Source: Phaeobacter gallaeciensis DSM 26640
Lineage (GTDB): Bacteria; Pseudomonadota; Alphaproteobacteria; Rhodobacterales; Rhodobacteraceae
Direction of reading: 5' to 3'
Assembly (NCBI RefSeq): GCF_000511385.1
Contig: NC_023137.1
Span: 3,712,654-3,776,653, forward strand
DNA length: 64,000 nucleotides
Positions within the stretch are counted from its first letter, which is position 1. Every line of letters starts with the position of its first letter. Below are positions 36,632 to 47,127 of the stretch, piece after piece. A program made the position numbers and the translations under genes. A model generated the notes under the pieces. That model ran no database searches and was not told the DNA's origin. It worked only from the letters and a program-made list of their open reading frames with translations.

Positions 36632-37480
36632 TCAATCGTCGCGCCCGGGCAAGCTGTCGCGCGGCGGCGCTGGTTCCCAGTTGTCGATAATGTGGAGCGC
36701 CTCTTCCGCGGTTTCTACAAAACGGAAAAGATCAAGATCCTCCTCGGAAATGGTGCCGGCATCCGCCAACGCCTCCCAATTGATGATCTTCTCCCAGAAG
36801 GCACGGCCGAACAACAGGAACGGCACACGCTCCATCCGGCCGGTCTGAATAAGTGTCAGGGTTTCAAACATCTCATCCAGGGTACCAAAGCCACCAGGGA
36901 AAACGGTGATGGCCCGTGCACGCATCAGAAAATGCATCTTCCGGATCGCAAAATAATGGAAGTTGAAACACAGGTCGGGTGTCACATATTCATTCGGCGC
37001 CTGCTCATGCGGCAGTACGATATTGAGGCCAACCGAGGCCCCCCCGGCATCGATCGCGCCACGATTGCCTGCCTCCATCACACCCGGTCCACCGCCGGTG
37101 ACGATGACATCATTCTTGCCGCCGGTGGCCATGGATTTTTCGGTCATTAGCTTCGCAAATTTGCGGGCTTCATCGTAGAAATGCGACAGGTCACGCAATG
37201 TCTTGGTGCGCGCTTGATCCTTGTCCTTTGGGGCTGGGATCCTGGCACCACCAAACATGACGATTGTGCTTTCAATACCATGTTCATCCAGCATGAGCTG
37301 GGGTTTCAAAAGCTCCAGCTGCAACCGCACCGGGCGCAGCTCGTCGCGACAGAGAAAATCGTTATCTGCGAACGCCAGGCGATACGCGGGAGACTCGGTC
37401 TGCGGTGTCGATGGCACATGCTCGGCGCGATCCCTGTCAGAATGTGCATCCCGGAATCGGCTGTGGCGATCATCATTCAT
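36632..37480 (-). CDS. LOG family (TIGR00730) Rossmann protein
   Basis: The 282-residue protein has the LOG signatures: VMFGGARIPAP, VTGGGPGVMEAGNRGAID at about residue 125, and VFPGGFGTLDEMFETLTLIQ at about residue 195. Members cleave nucleoside monophosphates to base and ribose 5-phosphate; in plants and some bacteria this yields cytokinins. An N-terminal extension of about 70 residues is charged. The physiological substrate here is unknown. Confidence 0.9.
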   Translation of the reverse strand: MNDDRHSRFRDAHSDRDRAEHVPSTPQTESPAYRLAFADNDFLCRDELRPVRLQLELLKPQLMLDEHGIESTIVMFGGARIPAPKDKDQARTKTLRDLSHFYDEARKFAKLMTEKSMATGGKNDVIVTGGGPGVMEAGNRGAIDAGGASVGLNIVLPHEQAPNEYVTPDLCFNFHYFAIRKMHFLMRARAITVFPGGFGTLDEMFETLTLIQTGRMERVPFLLFGRAFWEKIINWEALADAGTISEEDLDLFRFVETAEEALHIIDNWEPAPPRDSLPGRDD

Positions 37481-37673
37481 TGCAAACCTACTGTGTTAAT
37501 TCTGAAAGAAAGCGGAGTTTCAGTTCTACTGCTTTGGCCGTCGTGGCGCCAGTCCGGAATGGCGTGCCGATACGAAGGTGATCCGCAGTGAAGCTTGGTC
37601 AGGTGCAACGAGGGCTTGCACCCGCCGGTACAGGGCTTACGGTCAGCGCGCCGAGGGCAAAAGGGGACAGCAT

Positions 37674-38618
37674 ATGCATTGGACGCAGGATATCAGGGCC
37701 GCTGACATGCGGATCCGCCCGTATATTCAACGCACACCGATACTCGAAACCACCGGTTTTGGATTGGATTACCCAATCTCACTGAAGCTGGAGCATATGC
37801 AGCACACCGGCAGCTTCAAGGCGCGGGGTGCCTTCAACACATTGTTGGGCGGATCTGTGCCGGATGCAGGGCTGGTCGCGGCATCCGGCGGCAATCACGG
37901 TGCAGCGGTGGCTTATGCGGCAAAGCGGCTTGGGATGCGCGCGCGCGTTTATGTGCCTGAGATGGCAGGCCCTGCAAAAACTGCGCTGATCCGGGCCTGT
38001 GGCGCCGATCTGAAGGTTGTGCCGGGTGCCTATGCCAATGCGCTAGAGCAGGCGCAGGCTTACGAACAGCAGACAGGTGCCATGCAGGTCCATGCCTATG
38101 ATGCAGCTGCAACGGTGATTGGTCAGGGGACCTGTTTTGCGGAATGGGATGCCCAAGGTCTGGAGGCGGATACGCTGCTGATCGCTGTAGGCGGCGGCGG
38201 CCTTATCGCTGGCGCGATGGCCTGGTATGGTGGATCGAAGAAGATCGTGGCAGTGGAGCCGGAAACCAGTTCGGCCCTGAATGCAGCGCTTGCGGCTGGC
38301 GCGCCGATTGATGTCGAAGTGTCGGGTGTTGCTGCAAATGCGCTTGGTGCTCGGCGAATCGGAACCATCTGTTATGAGCTGGCACAGGGTCAATCTAATA
38401 CCATGACCTCGCTCACCGTGTCGGATGAGGCCATTAGCGCAGCGCAGAACAAACTATGGCAGGAGCGCCGACTGCTGGTGGAGCCAGCAGGTGCAACTGC
38501 GTTGGCAGCGCTGACCAGCGGCGCCTACCAGCCTGCCCCGGATGAGCGGGTCGCTGTGCTTCTCTGTGGAGGCAATATTGCCCATGATCCGCTGGAGGTG
38601 CCGAATGTACCTGCGTGA
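37674..38618 (+). CDS. PLP-dependent serine/threonine dehydratase-like enzyme
   Basis: The 314-residue protein is a fold-type II PLP enzyme. It has the PLP lysine in HTGSFKARGAFNTLL at about residue 47, the phosphate and substrate loop VAASGGNHGAAVAYAAKRLG, and the Gly-rich LLIAVGGGGLIAGAMAW. It lacks the regulatory C-terminal domain of biosynthetic IlvA, so it is a catabolic-type dehydratase or racemase. AAAAGGGGA precedes the ATG. A GntR regulator begins about 50 bp downstream and may control it. Confidence 0.85.
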   Translation: MHWTQDIRAADMRIRPYIQRTPILETTGFGLDYPISLKLEHMQHTGSFKARGAFNTLLGGSVPDAGLVAASGGNHGAAVAYAAKRLGMRARVYVPEMAGPAKTALIRACGADLKVVPGAYANALEQAQAYEQQTGAMQVHAYDAAATVIGQGTCFAEWDAQGLEADTLLIAVGGGGLIAGAMAWYGGSKKIVAVEPETSSALNAALAAGAPIDVEVSGVAANALGARRIGTICYELAQGQSNTMTSLTVSDEAISAAQNKLWQERRLLVEPAGATALAALTSGAYQPAPDERVAVLLCGGNIAHDPLEVPNVPA

Positions 38619-38666
38619 GTGTTGTGTTGGAAATTGGCTCTCTCATCGATGTTGCGGTGCTGTATC

Positions 38667-39272
38667 ATGAGTGTTAGCGCCACAATCTCTGACCGTATCT
38701 ATCATGCGTTGAGCGAACGGATTGTCACCGGCGCGCTGCCTGCGGGTGAGAAGTTGCGCCAGGATCATATCGCGCGTGAGTTTAACGCCAGCCATGTGCC
38801 GGTCCGCGAGGCACTCCTGCGGCTGGAAGCACACGGGCTTGCCAAGTCCATTCCGCGCCGGGGAATGCGGGTGACCGCTCTGGACCCATCTGAAATACGT
38901 GAGGTCATCGAAATGCGTGTCTCGCTAGAGCTGCTGGCCTTGCAGAATGCATTTGCACACCTCGGCCCGGATGAGCTGGCGGCCGCAGATACCGCAAGAC
39001 TCGCCTGCGACGCCGCGACCGATATGGCTGATTGGGAGCAGAAAAACCGGGCCTTTCATCGGGTGATCCTGTCGCCCTGTGGCATGCCACGTCTGCTTGC
39101 GACCATTGATGATCTGCATATCGCCTCCGCCCGCCACCTCTTTGCCAACTGGAAGCATCGCTGGAGCCAGCGCGCCGATACGGATCATGCCTTGATCGTG
39201 CAGGCCATGCGCCGCAAGGATGTGACCACCGCCTGTGATATTCTGCGCCGCCATCTGCGCCGCGTTCGCTAG
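38667..39272 (+). CDS. GntR-family regulator, FCD subfamily
   Basis: The 201-residue protein has an N-terminal winged helix (IYHALSERIVTGALPAGEKL, then FNASHVPVREALLRLEAHGL) and an all-helical FCD ligand domain. The FCD domain contains VIEMRVSLELLALQ, DWEQKNRAFHRVILSPCGMP and HALIVQAMRRKDV. FCD proteins usually sense organic or amino acids with a bound metal. It follows the PLP dehydratase, which is the most likely target. The ATG at 38667 has no strong ribosome site. Confidence 0.85.
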   Translation: MSVSATISDRIYHALSERIVTGALPAGEKLRQDHIAREFNASHVPVREALLRLEAHGLAKSIPRRGMRVTALDPSEIREVIEMRVSLELLALQNAFAHLGPDELAAADTARLACDAATDMADWEQKNRAFHRVILSPCGMPRLLATIDDLHIASARHLFANWKHRWSQRADTDHALIVQAMRRKDVTTACDILRRHLRRVR

Positions 39273-39385
39273 CTCAGAAGTGATTGGCCGCTGCGGAGGG
39301 GAATATTGACGCAATCCGCACATGACCCCGCGATAAAATGAGGGTATGTAGCGGCGAAACCAACCACACGCCGGAGAGACCCCTG

Positions 39386-40213
39386 ATGTCCAACGCTCAG
39401 CTGGAAACCGCAATTGAGGCCGCTTGGGAGGCCCGTGATACCATCACATCCGCCACCACAGGTGAGCAGCGCGATGCGATCGAAGAAACCCTTAACGCAT
39501 TGGACTCCGGCAAGCTGCGTGTGGCTGAGCGTCAGGACAGTGGCGACTGGCATGTTAACCAATGGGCCAAGAAGGCTGTGCTGCTGGGCTTCCGCATCAA
39601 GGATATGGAAGAACAATCCGGCGGCCCGCAAGGCTCTGGCTGGTGGGACAAGGTCGACAGCAAATTCAAGGGCTGGGGTGAAGCCCAGTGGAAAGAGGCC
39701 GGTTTCCGTGCGGTGCCCAATTGCGTGGTCCGCAAATCCGCCTACATCGCGCCAGGCGTTGTTCTGATGCCGTCCTTCGTGAACTTGGGCGCTCACGTCG
39801 ATGAAGGCACCATGGTGGACACCTGGGCAACCGTTGGCTCCTGTGCCCAAATCGGCAAGAACGTGCATCTGTCCGGTGGCGTTGGTATCGGTGGCGTTCT
39901 GGAGCCAATGCAGGCCGGTCCCACGATCATTGAGAACAATTGCTTTATCGGGGCACGCTCCGAAGTGGTCGAAGGCTGCATCGTGCGTGAAGGCTCGGTT
40001 CTGGGCATGGGCGTCTTTATCGGTCAGTCTACCAAGATCGTTGATCGTGAAACCGGCGAAGTCATGTACGGCGAAGTGCCGCCTTATTCGGTTGTCGTCG
40101 CAGGCTCAATGCCGTCGAAAAACGGCATTAACCTTTATTGTGCTGTGATCGTGAAGCGTGTCGATGAGAAGACCCGCTCCAAGACTGGAATCAACGAGCT
40201 GCTGCGCGACTGA
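39386..40213 (+). CDS. dapD: Tetrahydrodipicolinate N-succinyltransferase
   Basis: The 275-residue protein has a helical N-terminus ([20 protein letters not shown]) and a left-handed beta-helix of hexapeptide repeats. Landmarks are [51 protein letters not shown] and [15 protein letters not shown]. It adds succinyl to tetrahydrodipicolinate in the lysine/diaminopimelate pathway. CGGAGAGA precedes the ATG. dapE, two steps later in the pathway, lies 12 kb downstream. Confidence 0.96.
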   Translation: MSNAQLETAIEAAWEARDTITSATTGEQRDAIEETLNALDSGKLRVAERQDSGDWHVNQWAKKAVLLGFRIKDMEEQSGGPQGSGWWDKVDSKFKGWGEAQWKEAGFRAVPNCVVRKSAYIAPGVVLMPSFVNLGAHVDEGTMVDTWATVGSCAQIGKNVHLSGGVGIGGVLEPMQAGPTIIENNCFIGARSEVVEGCIVREGSVLGMGVFIGQSTKIVDRETGEVMYGEVPPYSVVVAGSMPSKNGINLYCAVIVKRVDEKTRSKTGINELLRD

Positions 40214-40238
40214 GTGCGCAGCACAGCCTGTCAAACGG

Positions 40239-40270
40239 AACGCGCCCTGCAAAACGGGGCGCGTTTTCTT
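40239..40270 (+). terminator. Terminator after dapD
   Basis: A 9-bp stem AACGCGCCC / GGGCGCGTT with a 9-base loop (TGCAAAACG) is followed by TTCTTTTG. It lies 25 bp after the dapD stop. Confidence 0.88.
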
Positions 40271-40279
40271 TTGTCATGA

Positions 40280-40323
40280 CCGGGGCTTTGCCCCGGACCC
40301 CAGAGTATTTTCTGGAAAGATGA
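40280..40323 (+). repeat. REP-like element, forward arm
   Basis: CCGGGGC-TTTG-CCCCGG forms a hairpin and is followed by ACCCCAGAGTATTTTCTGG and AAAGATGA. From memory, this GC-hairpin plus GAGTATTT-GGAAAGATGA tail is a dispersed intergenic element in Roseobacter genomes. A diverged second copy lies 13 bp away in reverse. Confidence 0.6.
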
Positions 40324-40336
40324 CAGGGGGCTACAT

Positions 40337-40395
40337 GTCACCTTTCTCCAAGTACTCCGGGGTGAGGCCCTAAGGCCGGAGGGGCAGAGCCCCTT
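40337..40395 (-). repeat. REP-like element, reverse arm
   Basis: Read on the minus strand it begins AAGGGGCTCTGCCCC, has a Pro/Leu-codon-like GC spacer, then CCCCGGAGTACTTGGAG and AAAGGTGAC. This is the same plan as the forward arm, about 80% alike in the tail by eye. It ends 6 bp from the hutU stop. The pair may serve as transcription end for both dapD and hutU. Confidence 0.55.
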
Positions 40396-40400
40396 TGACC

Positions 40401-42080
40401 TCAGAGGATACCAGGCAGGTTCAGCCCGTGCTCGCGTGCGCAGTCCTTGGCGATGTCATAGCCTGCATCCGCATGGCGCATGACGCCAGTCGCCGGATCG
40501 TTCCACAGCACCCGGCCAATGCGGCGGTCGGCGTCCTCGCTGCCGTCGCAGCAGATCACCACCCCGGAGTGCTGCGAGAAGCCCATACCAACGCCGCCGC
40601 CATGGTGCAGCGACACCCATGTGGCACCCGATGCGGTGTTCAGCAGCGCGTTCAGCAGCGGCCAGTCGGACACCGCATCAGAGCCGTCCATCATCGCCTC
40701 GGTCTCGCGGTTGGGCGAGGCGACGGAGCCGGAGTCCAGATGGTCGCGGCCGATGACGACCGGCGCCGACAACTCACCATTCCGAACCATTTCGTTGAAG
40801 GCGAGGCCCGCCTTGTGGCGGTCGCCGAGGCCGATCCAGCAGATCCGCGCGGGCAGGCCCTGGAAGGCAATGCGCTCCTGCGCCATGTCCAGCCAGCGGT
40901 GCAGGCCTTCGTTCTCGGGGAACAGCTCCTTCATCTTGGCGTCGGTCTTGCGGATGTCCTCCGGATCGCCCGACAGCGCGCACCAGCGGAACGGGCCGAT
41001 GCCCTTGCAGAACAACGGGCGGATATAGGCGGGCACAAAGCCGGGGAAGTCAAAGGCGTTCTCCAGCCCCTCCTCCAGCGCCATCTGACGGATGTTGTTG
41101 CCGTAATCCACTGTGGGCACGCCCATCGCGTGGAAATCGCACATCGCCTTGACCTGCACCTTCATCGAGGCACGGGCAGCCTTTTCCACCGCTTTCTTGT
41201 CGCTCTCGCGGCGCTCTTTCCATTCCCCCATAGTCCAGCCCAACGGCAGGTAGCCGTTCACCGGATCATGGGCAGAGGTCTGGTCCGTCACAATATCGGG
41301 GCGGATGCCGCCTGCTTCCGCGCGCTTCACCAACTCCGGGAAAATCTCTGCCGCATTGCCCAAGAGGCCCACGGATTTCGCATCGCCCGCTTTCGTCCAG
41401 CGCTCGATCATCTCCAGCGCTTCGTCCAGGGTTTCGGCCTTCTCGTCCAGGTATTTCGTGCGCAGGCGGAAGTCGATGCTGTCCGGGTTGCACTCCACGG
41501 CCAGGCAGGATGCCCCGGCAAAGACCGCCGCCAGCGGCTGCGCGCCGCCCATACCGCCGAGGCCGCCGGTCAGGATCCACTTGCCCTTGAGGCTGCCGCC
41601 ATAGTGCTGACGGCCCGCTTCGGCAAAGGTCTCATAGGTGCCCTGCACGATTCCTTGCGTGCCGATGTAAATCCACGAGCCGGCCGTCATCTGACCGTAC
41701 ATCATCAGGCCCTTCTTATCGAGCTCGTTGAAGTGGTCCCAGTTGGCCCAATGCGGCACCAGGTTGGAGTTGGCGATCAGCACGCGGGGCGCGTCCTTGT
41801 GGGTCTGAAAGACGCCGACCGGCTTGCCGGACTGCACCATCAGGGTCTGGTCTTCCTCAAGGGTCTTCAGGGTCTCGACGATCAGGTCGAAGTCCTTCCA
41901 GGTGCGCGCGGCGCGGCCGATGCCGCCGTAAACCACCAGCTCATGCGGGTTTTCGGCCACATCGGGATGCAGGTTGTTCATCATCATCCGCATCGGCGCC
42001 TCGGTCATCCAGGACTTGGCGGTGATTTCCGAACCGGTGGGCGGAAAGATGTCGCGGGTGTTCTTGCGGGGATCGCTCAT
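40401..42080 (-). CDS. hutU: Urocanate hydratase
   Basis: The 559-residue protein is a full-length urocanase. Motifs are the NAD-binding [18 protein letters not shown] at about residue 175, [16 protein letters not shown], and the active-site Cys region [20 protein letters not shown] at about residue 400. It turns urocanate into imidazolonepropionate. It overlaps hutG by 4 bases and is the last gene of the minus-strand hut operon. Confidence 0.97.
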   Translation of the reverse strand: MSDPRKNTRDIFPPTGSEITAKSWMTEAPMRMMMNNLHPDVAENPHELVVYGGIGRAARTWKDFDLIVETLKTLEEDQTLMVQSGKPVGVFQTHKDAPRVLIANSNLVPHWANWDHFNELDKKGLMMYGQMTAGSWIYIGTQGIVQGTYETFAEAGRQHYGGSLKGKWILTGGLGGMGGAQPLAAVFAGASCLAVECNPDSIDFRLRTKYLDEKAETLDEALEMIERWTKAGDAKSVGLLGNAAEIFPELVKRAEAGGIRPDIVTDQTSAHDPVNGYLPLGWTMGEWKERRESDKKAVEKAARASMKVQVKAMCDFHAMGVPTVDYGNNIRQMALEEGLENAFDFPGFVPAYIRPLFCKGIGPFRWCALSGDPEDIRKTDAKMKELFPENEGLHRWLDMAQERIAFQGLPARICWIGLGDRHKAGLAFNEMVRNGELSAPVVIGRDHLDSGSVASPNRETEAMMDGSDAVSDWPLLNALLNTASGATWVSLHHGGGVGMGFSQHSGVVICCDGSEDADRRIGRVLWNDPATGVMRHADAGYDIAKDCAREHGLNLPGIL

Positions 42081-42862
42081 GCCGAGGGCCTCCAGTTTTT
42101 GAGATCAATCAGGATTTTGGTGAGATGCGCGCGCAGATGTTCCGCGCGCTCCGGCAGATAGGTCCAGGGGGGGCTTTCCTGGCAGTAGGTGGCCTGCGCC
42201 AGCTCCATCTGGATGGCGTGCAGCCCGTCCGCAGGGCGCCCGTAGTGGCGGGTGGTCCAGCCGCCCTTGAAACGGCCATTCAGGACCGAGGAATAGCCCT
42301 CCGCTGCCTCGCAATGGGCCACGGTCAGGGCTTCGATCGACGCGTCACAGGTTTCACCCATGTTGGTGCCGGTGTTGAAATCAGGCAGGCGGCCTTCGAA
42401 CAGGAACGGAATGTCGCCGCGGATCGAATGGCAATCGTACAGTATGGCAAAGCCGTGGATCGCCTTCACCCGCTCCAGCTCCGCCATCAGCGCCGCGTGG
42501 TAGGGCGCGTGATAGGCATCACGGCGGCGGGTGATTTCCGCCTCATCGGGCTCCTTGCCCTCCTGCCAGATCGGCAGCCCGTCAAAATCCGTGAGCGGCA
42601 CCAGAGTGGTGGTGTTTTGCCCTGGATAGAGACTGATACCGGCGGGATCGCGGTTCACGTCGATCGCATAGCGATGGATGGGGGTGCGAACGGTTGTCAC
42701 CTCCTCAACCAGTCCCGCGTAGAGGTCGTGGATATGCCAGTCGGTGTCCGCCAGCGCCCTGCCGGTCTCGTTCAGGCAGTCCCAAATGTCCGGGGGCACA
42801 TCGGTGCCGGTGTGGGGCAATCCCAGCACCAGCGGGGAGTTGCCTCGGGTCACTTCGATCAT
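42077..42862 (-). CDS. hutG: N-formylglutamate deformylase
   Basis: The 261-residue protein belongs to the FGase family (not the arginase-like HutG). It begins [20 protein letters not shown] and contains [40 protein letters not shown] and a C-terminal [17 protein letters not shown]. It releases formate and glutamate as the last step of the five-step route. It overlaps hutH by 4 bases and hutU by 4 bases, so the operon is translationally coupled. Confidence 0.95.
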   Translation of the reverse strand: MIEVTRGNSPLVLGLPHTGTDVPPDIWDCLNETGRALADTDWHIHDLYAGLVEEVTTVRTPIHRYAIDVNRDPAGISLYPGQNTTTLVPLTDFDGLPIWQEGKEPDEAEITRRRDAYHAPYHAALMAELERVKAIHGFAILYDCHSIRGDIPFLFEGRLPDFNTGTNMGETCDASIEALTVAHCEAAEGYSSVLNGRFKGGWTTRHYGRPADGLHAIQMELAQATYCQESPPWTYLPERAEHLRAHLTKILIDLKNWRPSA

Positions 42863-44391
42863 GCCGTCACCTTCACGCCGGCGGCATCCGCCACGCGGCC
42901 CGCGCGCACCATCGCGCTGGCCGTTTCGATGTCCGGTGCCAGATAGCGGTCCTCTGCCAGCGCGGGAATGTCCGCGCGCAGCATGCCCAGAACGTCCTGC
43001 AGGCGCGCGGAGGTTTGCAGCGGCGCCCGTGCCTCCACCCCTTGCGCAGCACAGAGCATTTCGACGCCCAGGATCACCGACAGGTTGGCGTTCATCCGTC
43101 CCAGCCGCAGCGCGCCGTGAGCAGCCATCGACACGTGGTCCTCCTGGTTGGCGGACGTCGGCGTCGAGTCGGTGACGCAAGGGTTGGCGAGATGCTTATT
43201 CTCGCTCATCAGCGCGGCGGTGGTTACCTCGGCAATCATGAAGCCGGAATTCAGACCCGGATCAGGGGTCAGGAACGGCGGCAGATCGTGGCTGAGGGTC
43301 GGATCCACCATCAGCGCCACCCGGCGCTGTGCAATGGCGCCGATTTCGGCGACGGCCAGCGCGATCTGGTCAGCGGCAAAACCCACGTATTCGGCGTGAA
43401 AGTTCCCGCCCGAGACAATGCGGCCTTCGTTCACCAGCACCAGTGGATTGTCGGTGACAGCGTTGGCCTCGATCTCCAGCGTCTTGGCGGCCATCCGCAG
43501 CACGTCCAGCGCCGCGCCGACCACCTGCGGCTGGCAGCGGATGCAATAGGGGTCCTGCACCCTGGTGTCGCCCTCTCGGTGGCTCTCGCGGATCTCGGAA
43601 CCGTCCATGATCCCGCGCATCTGTTGCGCAACGTCGATCTGCCCGGCATGGCCGCGCAATGTGTGGATATCGGCGATCAGCGGCGCAGTGGAGCCCATAA
43701 TCGCGTCCGTGCTCAGCGACGCGATTGCCATCGACGCCTCTGCCATGCGCCAGGCGTCAAACAGTCCGGCGAGCGCACAGGCGGTTGAAAACTGGGTGCC
43801 GTTGATCAACCCCAAGCCTTCCTTGGGCCCCAGCACAATCGGCTCTAACCCGGCCTTTTTCAACGCTTCTGCGCTGGACATGCGGGTGCCTTCGTATGTG
43901 GCCTCCCCTGCCCCGATCATCGCCGCCGCCATATGCGCCAGCGGCGCCAGGTCGCCGGAGGCGCCCACGGACCCCTGCGACGGGATCACCGGCACCACGC
44001 CGCGCTCCAGCATCTGCTCGATCTGCGCAATCACCAGCCAGCGCACGCCCGAGGCACCACGGCCCATCGACAGGAGTTTCAGCGTCATCATCAGCCGGGT
44101 CTTGTCTTCCGGCAGCGCCTCCCCCACCCCGCAGCAATGGCTGAGGATCAGGTTGCGCTGCAGGGTGGCGGTGTCTTCCGGTGCGATCTTGGTCGAGGCC
44201 AGCTTGCCGAAGCCGGTGTTGATGCCATAGACGGCGTCCTCGCCCGCAGCGGCATCCGCGACCATCTGCGCGGCGGCCTCCACCGGTTCACGGGCAGAGG
44301 CGTCCAGCTTGGCCGGGGTCAGGTTGCGGTAGATAGTTTCCAGCGTGGACAGGGTCACTGTGCCCGGAACCATCTGAATTATCTCGGTCAT
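42859..44391 (-). CDS. hutH: Histidine ammonia-lyase
   Basis: The 510-residue enzyme has the MIO cofactor triad in [15 protein letters not shown] at about residue 143 and the [14 protein letters not shown] motif near residue 58. A Tyr and helix-rich C-terminal half ([20 protein letters not shown]) also fits. It removes ammonia from histidine to give urocanate. It overlaps hutI and hutG by 4 bases each. Codon use in hutH and hutU looks more GC-rich than the flanking genes by eye. Confidence 0.97.
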   Translation of the reverse strand: MTEIIQMVPGTVTLSTLETIYRNLTPAKLDASAREPVEAAAQMVADAAAGEDAVYGINTGFGKLASTKIAPEDTATLQRNLILSHCCGVGEALPEDKTRLMMTLKLLSMGRGASGVRWLVIAQIEQMLERGVVPVIPSQGSVGASGDLAPLAHMAAAMIGAGEATYEGTRMSSAEALKKAGLEPIVLGPKEGLGLINGTQFSTACALAGLFDAWRMAEASMAIASLSTDAIMGSTAPLIADIHTLRGHAGQIDVAQQMRGIMDGSEIRESHREGDTRVQDPYCIRCQPQVVGAALDVLRMAAKTLEIEANAVTDNPLVLVNEGRIVSGGNFHAEYVGFAADQIALAVAEIGAIAQRRVALMVDPTLSHDLPPFLTPDPGLNSGFMIAEVTTAALMSENKHLANPCVTDSTPTSANQEDHVSMAAHGALRLGRMNANLSVILGVEMLCAAQGVEARAPLQTSARLQDVLGMLRADIPALAEDRYLAPDIETASAMVRAGRVADAAGVKVTA

Positions 44392-45602
44392 TGTTTGCCC
44401 TCATAAATACGGGTGTGAAGCGGGTTGAAACCGATGCGGTAAGCAAGCTCGGCAGGGGTTTCCACGTCCCAGACCGCCAGATCGGCGCGCATATCGGCAG
44501 CGATTTGACCACGATCCGTCAGCCCCAGCGCGCGGGCGGCATTGTGTGTGACGCCTGCCAGCGTCTCTTCCGGCGTCATGCGGAACAGGGTGCAGCCCAT
44601 ATTCATCGTCAGCAGCAAGGAGGTCAGCGGCGAAGAGCCGGGATTGCAGTCTGTCGCCAGCGCCATCGGTACGCCGTGGGTGCGGAAGTGGCCGATCGGC
44701 GGCGCCTGGGTTTCGCGGATGGTGTAGAACGCACCGGGCAGGATCACCGCGACCGAGCCGGAGGTAGCCATCGCTTTGGCGTCGTCCTCGGTGGCATATT
44801 CCACGTGATCGACTGACAACGCGCCGTATTGCGCGGCCAGAACGGTGCCGCCCTGATGACTCAGCTGTTCGGCGTGCAGTTTCACCGGCAGGCCCAGTTC
44901 CTGCGCGACTTTAAAGACGCGCTCGATCTGGGCAGGTGCAAAGGCGATATTCTCGCAGAAGCCGTCGACCGCATCCACCAGACCCTCCGCATGGGCGGCG
45001 CGCAGGGTGGGGATGCAGACCTCGTTGATATACTCATCGTCGCGGCCCTTGTATTCGCCGGGCGTAGCATGGGCGCCAAGGAAAGTGGTTTTCACCGTGA
45101 TCGGGCGCAGTTCGCCCAGCCGACGGGCAGCACGCAGCATGTTCAGCTCGGTCTTGCGGTCCAGCCCGTAGCCGGATTTCACCTCCACCACCGTGGCGCC
45201 CTCGGCGATCAGCGCATCCAAACGCGGCAGCGCGCCCTGCACCAGATCCTCCAGCGAGGCCTCGCGGGTGGCCGACACGGTTGAGACGATGCCACCACCA
45301 GCACGGGCGACCTCCTCGTAGGAGGCACCATTCAGACGCATCTCGAACTCCATCGCCCGGTTGCCGCCAAAGACGATATGGGTGTGGCAGTCGATCAGAC
45401 CTGGCGTCACCAGTCTGCCGCCCATCGAGACGCGTGGCCAATCGGCATAGTCCTTGGGCAGCTGCGCCTCAGGCCCCGACCAACGGATCCAGCCGTCTTG
45501 AACAACAATCAAGCCATCAGGAACCAACCCGTAGGCAGGATCACTACCGACCATCGTTGCCAGTGTCGCATCACAGATCAGATAGGATTGGGAGCTGTCC
45601 AT
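44388..45602 (-). CDS. hutI: Imidazolonepropionase
   Basis: The 404-residue amidohydrolase has the metal motif [13 protein letters not shown] at about residue 70, [18 protein letters not shown], the metal His/Glu in [15 protein letters not shown] and [18 protein letters not shown]. It opens imidazolonepropionate to formiminoglutamate. ATG at 45602 has GAGGA just upstream. It is the first gene of the minus-strand operon hutI-hutH-hutG-hutU, transcribed from the shared region with hutF. Confidence 0.96.
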   Translation of the reverse strand: MDSSQSYLICDATLATMVGSDPAYGLVPDGLIVVQDGWIRWSGPEAQLPKDYADWPRVSMGGRLVTPGLIDCHTHIVFGGNRAMEFEMRLNGASYEEVARAGGGIVSTVSATREASLEDLVQGALPRLDALIAEGATVVEVKSGYGLDRKTELNMLRAARRLGELRPITVKTTFLGAHATPGEYKGRDDEYINEVCIPTLRAAHAEGLVDAVDGFCENIAFAPAQIERVFKVAQELGLPVKLHAEQLSHQGGTVLAAQYGALSVDHVEYATEDDAKAMATSGSVAVILPGAFYTIRETQAPPIGHFRTHGVPMALATDCNPGSSPLTSLLLTMNMGCTLFRMTPEETLAGVTHNAARALGLTDRGQIAADMRADLAVWDVETPAELAYRIGFNPLHTRIYEGKQ

Positions 45603-45621
45603 GGCATCCTCACAAAAACGC

Positions 45622-45650
45622 TTGATAGGCGTAATGTATGAATCTAATAT
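45622..45650 (+). promoter_or_regulatory. Promoter of hutF (sigma-70 type)
   Basis: TTGATA and TAATAT are separated by exactly 17 bp, close to consensus. On the opposite strand TAGACA (45655-45660) and TACATT (45632-45637), also 17 bp apart, could serve hutI. Both promoters thus share a 40-bp stretch. Confidence 0.65.
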
Positions 45651-45652
45651 CT

Positions 45653-45668
45653 TTATGTCTATACATAA
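45653..45668. promoter_or_regulatory. Candidate HutC operator
   Basis: A perfect inverted repeat TTATGT-CTAT-ACATAA lies directly after the hutF -10 box and covers the -35 box proposed for hutI. Its core TGTCTATACA resembles the TGTA/TACA dyads bound by HutC repressors. One repressor dimer here could block both directions. Confidence 0.6.
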
Positions 45669-45677
45669 GAGGATCTG

Positions 45678-47045
45678 ATGCAGACAATTTTTGCACATCA
45701 CGCGCGGATGCCTCAGGGCTGGGTCACCGATCTGCGCCTCACGATTGAGGCAGGAAAGATCACAACGCTTGAGCCCGGTGCGGCTGTGCAGCCGCAGGAC
45801 CATCGGGTCGGGGCATTGGTTCCGGCATTGGCCAATCTGCATTCTCACAGTTTCCAGCGGGCGATGGCCGGAATGACCGAAACCCGCGTGTCAGGCCGGG
45901 ACAGCTTCTGGTCCTGGCGCAAGCTGATGTATCAATTCGTTGATCACCTGACGCCTGAGCAGTACGAGGCGATTGCGGCGCTTGTTTTCATGGAGATGCT
46001 GGAAGCAGGCTATGCGTCGGTCGGGGAATTCCACTATGTGCATCACCAGCCGGGTGGTCAGCCCTATGAGGCGCTGGGAGAGCTGAGCAATCGCGTGTTT
46101 GCAGCGGCGGATTTGACCGGAATCGGACTGACTCATCTGCCGGTGCTGTATACCTACGGCGGAGCGGGGCAGGTCCCTTTGAGCGGTGGACAGCAACGAT
46201 TTGGCAATGATGTGGGGCGCTACGCAGATCTTCTGTCCGACTGTCGCTCCGCTGCGGGTAAGCATTTGCCACCGGATGCGCGGGTCGGCATAGCGCCCCA
46301 TTCATTGCGTGCGACCGCGCCGGAGGAACTGGCCGAGGTGCTCACTTTGCGCGCGGGAAGCCCGGTTCATATCCACATCGCTGAACAGCCGCAGGAGGTC
46401 GCAGATATCAGCGGATGGCTGGGAGAGCGACCGGTGCAATGGTTGTTGAACAACTGTGCGGTGGACACCGATTGGTGCCTCATCCACGCCACTCATATGA
46501 CGGAGCAGGAAACCCATGATCTGGCGCGCAGTGGCGCGGTGGCTGGGCTTTGTCCGATCACCGAGGCAAATCTGGGCGACGGTCCGTTTAATGGCGCGCT
46601 GTTCCAGAACAGTGGCGGTCGCTTTGGTGTGGGGTCAGACTCGAATGTCAGAATTTCCCTCAGCGAGGAACTGCGGCTGCTGGAATATTCTCAACGACTG
46701 CGTGATCTCGCCCGCAATGTGATGGTGCCGGGGGAGGGATCGGTCGGCGCGGCTCTCTATCTTGGTGCTGCCAGCGGCGGCGCTCAGGCTCTGGGTCGTG
46801 ACGCCGGCCGACTTGAGGTTGGGGCGCTGGCGGATCTGATGGCCTTTGACACCACTGACGTCACACTCTGCGCATTGCGCCCGGATCAATTGCTGGATGG
46901 GCTGTGTTTTGCTGCCGACGATTCCGTGATCCGAGATGTCTGGTCGGCGGGACGCCACGTAGTGACTGGCGGGCGCCACGCGAATCGTGACCAGATCATC
47001 GCCCGCTATACCTCTGCCATGGCTGCGCTGCTTAGCGCGCTTTGA
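45678..47045 (+). CDS. hutF: Formimidoylglutamate deiminase
   Basis: The 455-residue amidohydrolase has the motifs [20 protein letters not shown] (metal His pair), [34 protein letters not shown] and [20 protein letters not shown]. These match HutF of Pseudomonas-type five-step histidine catabolism. It makes formylglutamate and ammonia from formiminoglutamate. AGAGGATCTG precedes the ATG. It diverges from hutI and is followed 82 bp later by hutC. Confidence 0.95.
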   Translation: MQTIFAHHARMPQGWVTDLRLTIEAGKITTLEPGAAVQPQDHRVGALVPALANLHSHSFQRAMAGMTETRVSGRDSFWSWRKLMYQFVDHLTPEQYEAIAALVFMEMLEAGYASVGEFHYVHHQPGGQPYEALGELSNRVFAAADLTGIGLTHLPVLYTYGGAGQVPLSGGQQRFGNDVGRYADLLSDCRSAAGKHLPPDARVGIAPHSLRATAPEELAEVLTLRAGSPVHIHIAEQPQEVADISGWLGERPVQWLLNNCAVDTDWCLIHATHMTEQETHDLARSGAVAGLCPITEANLGDGPFNGALFQNSGGRFGVGSDSNVRISLSEELRLLEYSQRLRDLARNVMVPGEGSVGAALYLGAASGGAQALGRDAGRLEVGALADLMAFDTTDVTLCALRPDQLLDGLCFAADDSVIRDVWSAGRHVVTGGRHANRDQIIARYTSAMAALLSAL

Positions 47046-47127
47046 CAGGTGGGATTGGGACACATGGGGTTGCGGCACAGTATGGCCTGTGGCAGCGGTT
47101 GAGCAGGGCGCAAGAAGGGGCAGGCAC

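Noticed and set aside
40395..42161. A 588-residue open frame opposite hutU
   Set aside because: It mirrors hutU almost exactly, is rich in His/Arg/Ala as expected from antisense of GC-rich coding DNA, and has no domain features. The minus-strand urocanase is unmistakable.
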